Shown piece after piece: positions 13,942 through 14,813 of a stretch of 14,813 nt of DNA. The DNA is taken from contig JBGPCQ010000067.1 in the NCBI GenBank assembly GCA_041481895.1, positions 1 to 14,813 on the forward strand, read 5' to 3'. The DNA is from JAMPXD01 sp041481895 (GTDB lineage Bacteria; Desulfobacterota; Desulfuromonadia; Geobacterales; Geobacteraceae). A model generated the notes under the pieces. It had not been told where the DNA came from, searched no databases, and saw nothing but the letters and a program-made list of their open reading frames with translations. Within the stretch, counting starts at the first letter, position 1, and every line of letters starts with the position of its first letter. A program made the position numbers and the translations under genes.

Positions 13942-14100
13942 TTACGTTTTCCTCTCACTCTTCCGGGTGGGATGAAAACCAATGACCACCAGTTTGTGCT
14001 GCCGCTCAAATGCCATTATTTTGCCCGACTGAATGAGGGAATTCAATTCTGAAGTGTCAACATAGCCGGCATTATGCGGATAAATAACTTTTACTGTCAT
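13942..14100 (-). CDS. small 52-residue protein, same domain as its neighbour
   Basis: Found by reading the minus strand from ATG (14098-14100) to TAA (13942-13944). The product starts MTVKVIYPHNAGYVDTSELN and continues SLIQSGKIMAFERQHKLVVI, ending GFHPTRKSERKT. It aligns without gaps with residues 66-112 of the protein at 13493-13876: V-x-Y near the start, L-x-x-LI-x-SG-x-I-x-AFER, then V-x-I and P-x-R-x-S. That shared pattern shows the frame is real despite its length. The conserved SSGW of the neighbour is QHKL here, and the DP is HP. A good ribosome site (AAGGGG, 8 bases) precedes the ATG. The two genes converge with 65 bases between stops, consistent with an inverted duplication of the domain. 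The function is unknown. Confidence 0.75.
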   Translation of the reverse strand: MTVKVIYPHNAGYVDTSELNSLIQSGKIMAFERQHKLVVIGFHPTRKSERKT

Positions 14101-14237
14101 GGCTGCGCCCCTTAATTACTTCTCTTCTTCTCATACGTAATAGCTTACTCCACCTGCCAATATAGTGCAATCGAATATCATTATCATAATACCTGGCCAC
14201 CCGGATGAAGATTGAAAATTGGGGAAACCCTTTTGTC

Positions 14238-14266
14238 TTGACATCAGGGCCGGTTTGGTATATATA
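14238..14266 (+). promoter_or_regulatory. strong promoter upstream of tRNA-Met
   Basis: A perfect TTGACA (14238-14243) and TATATA (14261-14266) with a 17-base spacer, inside a longer TATATATAAA run. Transcription would start near 14273, about 77 bases before the tRNA. Between 14101 and this site I see no gene. Confidence 0.65.
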
Positions 14267-14293
14267 AAAAACTCCGAGGTTCCGAATCATCTG

Positions 14294-14321
14294 CCTCTTT
14301 GGTCCGCCAAGGGGGTTTTTT
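14294..14321 (+). terminator. terminator-like hairpin in the tRNA leader
   Basis: CCTCTTTGG (14294-14302) pairs with CCAAGGGGG (14307-14315) over 9 bases, counting two G-U pairs, with a TCCG loop. Six T follow (14316-14321). It lies between the promoter and the tRNA, so it would either attenuate tRNA transcription or end a separate RNA of about 50 bases. Confidence 0.5.
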
Positions 14322-14349
14322 ATCGCTGTTTCCCATCGAAACAATTTAT

Positions 14350-14426
14350 GGCGGCGTAGCTCAGCTGGTTAGAGCACACGGCTCATATCCGTGATGTCCG
14401 GGGTTCAAGTCCCTGCACCGCCACCA
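14350..14426 (+). tRNA. tRNA-Met (CAU anticodon), CCA encoded
   Basis: 77 bases including the encoded CCA. The cloverleaf reads: acceptor GGCGGCG/CACCGCC with one C-A mismatch at pair 6-67, D-stem GCTC/GAGC, anticodon stem CACGG/CCGTG with loop CTCATAT (anticodon CAT at 14384-14386), 5-base variable loop ATGTC, T-stem CGGGG/CCCTG with loop TTCAAGT, discriminator A. The first pair G1-C72 rules out the initiator type. The D-arm and acceptor (GGC..CGTAGCTCAG.TGG) look like elongator tRNA-Met. A CAT anticodon is also found in the tRNA-Ile whose C34 is changed to lysidine by TilS, and tilS begins 122 bases downstream. I still favour Met on overall sequence. A promoter lies at 14238-14266 and terminator-like stems lie on both sides. 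Confidence 0.93.
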
Positions 14427-14429
14427 ACT

Positions 14430-14461
14430 AAAAAACCCCTCCCGCAAAGAGGGGTTTTTTT
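14430..14461 (+). terminator. intrinsic terminator after tRNA-Met
   Basis: CCCCTC (14436-14441) and GAGGGG (14449-14454) with a 7-base loop, flanked by six A before and seven T after, which extend the stem and form the U-tract. It starts 4 bases after the tRNA. The A-run makes it effective in both directions. Confidence 0.9.
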
Positions 14462-14547
14462 ATTTCCATTCAGGAGCCCTATCTGGTAATCTGGATGCAA
14501 CTCGGAACGCTGGTTAGAGCCTGAACAGGGAAGCTTCGGGGGCATCG

Positions 14548-14813
14548 TTGAGAACCAGAATCATTCAAGCTGTTGCTGAGCATCGCCTCTTCAGAGAAGG
14601 AGACACCGTGATCGTTGCGGTCTCCGGAGGGGCCGATTCCGTTGCCCTGCTCGATATTCTCGCCGGACTCCATGATCTGCACCTTCGCCTTATCGTCGCT
14701 CACCTCAATCATGCCCTGCGCGGGCCTGAAGCGGACGGCGACGAGGCGTTCGTCCGTCGGCTTGCCGTCAGCTATGGACTCCCGGCAGAGGTCGCCCGCG
14801 TTGACGTGCGGGA
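14548..14813 (+). CDS. tilS: tRNA(Ile)-lysidine synthetase, N-terminal part (cut by window end)
   Basis: The first 88 codons of TilS, which joins lysine to C34 of tRNA-Ile(CAU) using ATP so that it reads AUA codons. The PP-loop ATPase motif AVSGGADSVALLDIL (24-38) and the following AHLNHALRG with a downstream DEAFVRRLA are characteristic. Frame and motif are clear, but the start is TTG at 14548, since an in-frame TAG lies at 14515-14517 and no ATG or GTG occurs between. A G-run (14538-14542) is the only ribosome site in reach. It follows the tRNA-Met terminator on the same strand. The 12 bases GCTGGTTAGAGC at 14509-14520 in its leader repeat the D-arm of that tRNA exactly. The rest of the gene lies beyond the window. 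Confidence 0.92.
   Translation, partial: MRTRIIQAVAEHRLFREGDTVIVAVSGGADSVALLDILAGLHDLHLRLIVAHLNHALRGPEADGDEAFVRRLAVSYGLPAEVARVDVR

Noticed and set aside
14072..14344. 90-codon minus-strand frame over the tRNA promoter and leader
   Set aside because: It reads promoter and terminator sequence backwards, overlaps the 52-codon gene and resembles no family.

Overview
The window looks like a chromosomal segment of a Geobacter-like deltaproteobacterium (Geobacteraceae, Desulfuromonadia). The basis is the gene set and protein style (lepA-lepB, dnaE-accA, a TatD-radical SAM fusion, a small-protein family I remember from Geobacter genomes) and dense families of short intergenic repeats of the kind I recall there. 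The genus is inferred, not proven. Most genes are GC-rich housekeeping genes; positions 1-975 and about 13300-14350 are visibly more AT-rich and hold small accessory genes.

Layout. (1) 1-975: a single-domain response regulator behind a strong sigma70-like promoter, then a small Ada-type zinc-binding protein that lacks the methyl-acceptor cysteine. (2) 1010-4781: yhbY (minus) and lepA (plus) diverge from a shared promoter region. lepA is followed by signal peptidase I (lepB) and a second, tandem lepB-like gene in which both catalytic residues are replaced. (3) 4782-5040: repeat-filled convergent spacer. (4) 5041-7573, minus strand: a TatD nuclease/radical SAM fusion and wrbA, separated by about 540 bp holding no credible gene but several families of short periodic repeats. 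(5) 7708-13301, plus strand: dnaE, accA and an RsuA/RluB-type pseudouridine synthase. (6) 13302-14100: two convergent small genes that share one domain; the 52-residue minus-strand gene is easily missed. (7) 14238-14813: promoter, terminator-like leader, tRNA-Met(CAU), strong terminator, then the start of tilS, cut by the window end.

Functionally the window combines translation and RNA maturation (LepA, YhbY, pseudouridine synthase, tRNA, TilS), protein export (LepB pair), replication (DnaE) and fatty acid synthesis (AccA). The items most worth a second look are the catalytically dead LepB paralogue, the hidden small gene paired with its two-part neighbour, three palindromic intergenic elements whose outer arms differ in sequence but keep pairing, and structured leaders before dnaE, the TatD fusion and the tRNA. 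I found no phage, transposase, CRISPR array or defence system.
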